Below the pieces are notes generated by a model. The model ran no database searches and was not told the DNA's origin. It saw only the letters and a list, made by a program, of their open reading frames with translations. This document shows positions 13,751 to 15,438 of a stretch of 15,438 bases of DNA, piece after piece. This DNA is from Rubritepida sp. Its GTDB lineage: Bacteria; Pseudomonadota; Alphaproteobacteria; Acetobacterales; Acetobacteraceae. The stretch's first letter is position 1. The number at the start of each line of letters is the position of its first letter. The stretch covers positions 1 through 15,438 of the forward strand of contig JAQGHZ010000294.1 in NCBI GenBank assembly GCA_028291485.1, given 5' to 3'. The position numbers and the translations under genes were made by a program.

Positions 13751-14947
13751 ATGCGCACGGCGATCGTCAACCTGGGCGGCATCATCACGGGCGACCTCGC
13801 CTCGCCCACGGCGGCGGGCGACGCGATCCTGCTGGAGGACGGCCGGATCACCTCGGTCGGCAGCATCGACGCGGCCGCCATCGAGGCCGCCGACGTGGTG
13901 GTGGATGCCGCCGGAACCATCGCCATCCCGGGCCTGATCGACAGCCACGTCCACATCACCTTCGGCGACTACACGCCGCGTCAGCGCACCGTGGGCTTTC
14001 TCGAAAGCTACCTGCACGGCGGCGTCACCACCGCCATCACCGCCTCCGAGGTGCATGTGCCCGGCCGGCCCAAGGATCCCGCGGGCGTCAAGGCGCTGGC
14101 GCTGGCGGCCCGCGCCTGCTTCCTCAACTACCGGCCCGGCGGGATGCGGGTGCATGCCGGCTCGATCATCCTCGAGCCCGGCCTGACCGAGGCCGATATC
14201 GCCGAACTCGCCGCCGGCGGGCTCTGGCTCGCCAAGGCCGGCTTCGGCGCCTTCGACACGCCCTTCGGCTATGCCGAGTCCATGGGCTGGGCGCGCAAGC
14301 ACGGCATGATCACGACCATGCACACCGGCGGTTCCTCCATCCCCGGCTCCTCGGGCATCTGGGCCGAGCATGTGCTGGCGGCCAACGCGCATGTCTCCTT
14401 CCACGTGAACGGCGGCCCCGTCGCCATGCCGGAGGAAGGTTTTTCGCGACTTGTGAACGAGAGCGACATGGCGATGCAGATCTGCACCGCCGGCAACCTG
14501 CGCACGGCATTGAAGACCGCGAGGCTGCTCGACGAGGCCGGCCAGCCCGAGCGCCTCCTCATCGCGACCGACACGCCCACGGGCAGCGGCATCATGCCGC
14601 TGGGCATCCTCTACACCATCAGCCACCTCACGAGCCTCGGCGGCATGGCGCCGGAGCAGGCGATCGCCGCCGCCACCGGCAACAACGCCCGCGCCTATCG
14701 CCTCAACAGCGGCATCCTGGCGCCGGGCCGCGATGCCGACGTCGTGCTGATCGACGCCTGTGCCGGCGGCGCCTGCGGCGACGCGCTCTCCGCGCTGGAC
14801 AATGGCGACATTCCTGCCGTTGCCGCCGTCTTCACCGATGCCGTGCCGCGCTTCGTCGGCCGCAGCCGCAACACGCCGGCCTCGATCCGCCAGGTGCGCG
14901 TAGCGCAGTGCCGGCTCCCCATGGATTTCTCCGGCGGCGGGCACTGA
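13751..14947 (+). CDS. Amidohydrolase-superfamily enzyme, enamidase-like
   Basis: This encodes a 398-residue metal-dependent hydrolase. It has the N-terminal beta-sandwich, then PGLIDSHVHITFGD with the HxH metal ligands His66 and His68. Lys162 (LAKAG) is a candidate bridging carboxylated lysine. His191 lies in TTMHTGGSSIPGSSG, His218 in SFHVNGGP, and the general-base Asp274 in LLIATDTPTGSGIMPLGI. It ends with the sandwich return GILAPGRDADVVLIDA and an SRNTPAS tail. The MHTGGSSIPGSS, HVNGGP and DTPTGSGIMPLGI blocks strongly recall enamidase of Eubacterium barkeri, which opens 6-oxo-1,4,5,6-tetrahydronicotinate in nicotinate fermentation. I infer cleavage of a cyclic enamide or lactam. It may be distant enough to have another substrate. 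It lies between the DUF1185 gene (2-base gap) and the flavin reductase (1-base gap). Confidence 0.9.
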   Translation: MRTAIVNLGGIITGDLASPTAAGDAILLEDGRITSVGSIDAAAIEAADVVVDAAGTIAIPGLIDSHVHITFGDYTPRQRTVGFLESYLHGGVTTAITASEVHVPGRPKDPAGVKALALAARACFLNYRPGGMRVHAGSIILEPGLTEADIAELAAGGLWLAKAGFGAFDTPFGYAESMGWARKHGMITTMHTGGSSIPGSSGIWAEHVLAANAHVSFHVNGGPVAMPEEGFSRLVNESDMAMQICTAGNLRTALKTARLLDEAGQPERLLIATDTPTGSGIMPLGILYTISHLTSLGGMAPEQAIAAATGNNARAYRLNSGILAPGRDADVVLIDACAGGACGDALSALDNGDIPAVAAVFTDAVPRFVGRSRNTPASIRQVRVAQCRLPMDFSGGGH

Positions 14948-14948
14948 G

Positions 14949-15438
14949 ATGAGCCTCGACCCGAAAGCCCTGCGCCACGCCTTCGGCCATTTCCCCACGG
15001 GCGTCTGCGTCGTCGCGGCGCGTCTGCCGGACGGCGAGCGCATCGGCATCACGATCAACTCCTTCACCTCCGTCTCGCTCGATCCGCCGCTGCTGCTGGT
15101 CTGCCTCGCCCGCAAGCTGCGCAGCCATGACGCGCTGGTGGCGGCCGGCGGCTTCGCCATCACCGTGCTGCATGGCGACCAGGCGCCGGTCTCGACACGC
15201 TTCGCCACCTCCGGCACCGACAAGTGGCTCGACATGGACGCGACCGCGGGTGCCGCCGGCGGCCTGATCCTCAACCCGCACCTCGCCTGGTTCGACTGCG
15301 AGGCGCATGCCTCCATGCCTGCGGGGGACCACACCATCCTGCTTGGCCACGTCCTGGGGCACGGCACGACGGAGCAGGCCGCGCCGCTGCTCTACTATCG
15401 CGGTGGATATGCCGCCCTGGCCGAACACCGGACTGCCT
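14949..15438 (+). CDS. Flavin reductase (HpaC-like), partial at window end
   Basis: The first 163 residues of a flavin-reductase-like domain protein are present, and the frame is still open at the window edge. ALRHAFGHFPTGVCVVAARL, GITINSFTSVSLDPPLLLVC, AITVLHGDQAPVSTRFATSG and DHTILLGHVLGHG are the standard blocks of NAD(P)H:flavin reductases that supply FADH2 or FMNH2 by diffusion to a partner monooxygenase. Family members are about 160-180 residues, so only a few residues are likely missing. The ATG begins 1 base after the amidohydrolase stop, so the genes are probably translationally coupled. The obvious partner is the divergently encoded HpaB-family oxygenase. The frame ends LAEHRTA at the last complete codon. 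Confidence 0.92.
   Translation, partial: MSLDPKALRHAFGHFPTGVCVVAARLPDGERIGITINSFTSVSLDPPLLLVCLARKLRSHDALVAAGGFAITVLHGDQAPVSTRFATSGTDKWLDMDATAGAAGGLILNPHLAWFDCEAHASMPAGDHTILLGHVLGHGTTEQAAPLLYYRGGYAALAEHRTA

Noticed and set aside
13598..15367. A 589-codon open frame antisense to the amidohydrolase and flavin reductase
   Set aside because: It covers three genes' worth of well-supported forward coding sequence and shows no recognisable domain.

Overview
The window looks like chromosomal DNA of a GC-rich alphaproteobacterium, most probably a Rhodospirillales/Acetobacteraceae (Roseomonas-like) organism. The reasons are a Ros/MucR-type regulator, an orphan Bug-type solute receptor lying among CoA-ester genes, a dodecin of the alphaproteobacterial kind, a Rhizobiales/Rhodospirillales-style palindromic intergenic repeat, and strong GC bias with many long antisense open frames. 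The assignment rests on family resemblance only.

Left end (1-5150). A tRNA-Arg(CCG) gene and a small dodecin gene are followed by a reverse-strand, tightly overlapping catabolic operon. In transcription order it holds a GntR/FCD regulator, a two-domain VOC (glyoxalase/epimerase-like) protein, an enoyl-CoA hydratase, a glutathione S-transferase, a Bug/TctC periplasmic receptor and a CaiB/BaiF CoA-transferase. The operon is decaying. The regulator has no canonical start codon in front of its DNA-binding domain, the hydratase carries an out-of-frame deletion, and the CoA-transferase has several frameshifts and stops at under half its normal length. The three genes between these (VOC, GST, Bug) look intact.

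Middle (5150-8585). This is a gene graveyard. About 660 bases show no supportable gene. Then come forward-strand fragments, joined almost end to end, of a SulP-type anion transporter, a GMC oxidoreductase, a cytochrome P450 with its heme motif still readable, and a DUF3734-type patatin phospholipase, and finally an unassigned scrap. Most are frameshifted and all are truncated. No transposase or integrase is visible. An AT-richer stretch leads into an intact MucR-family regulator that lacks two of the four zinc-ligand positions of Ros.

Right end (9366-15438). This is a healthy, very GC-rich catabolic locus. An exported alpha/beta-hydrolase-domain protein converges on a 4-hydroxyphenylacetate-3-hydroxylase (HpaB)-family flavin monooxygenase, with a palindromic tandem repeat between them. 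The monooxygenase is divergent from a compact three-gene operon encoding a DUF1185 (AA_synth) protein, an amidohydrolase closely resembling enamidase of nicotinate fermentation, and a flavin reductase cut by the window end. Monooxygenase plus reductase form a natural two-component FADH2-dependent oxygenase. With the enamidase-like hydrolase they suggest an oxidative-then-hydrolytic route for a cyclic amide or N-heterocycle, which I consider the most interesting system in the window. Its substrate cannot be read from the sequence.
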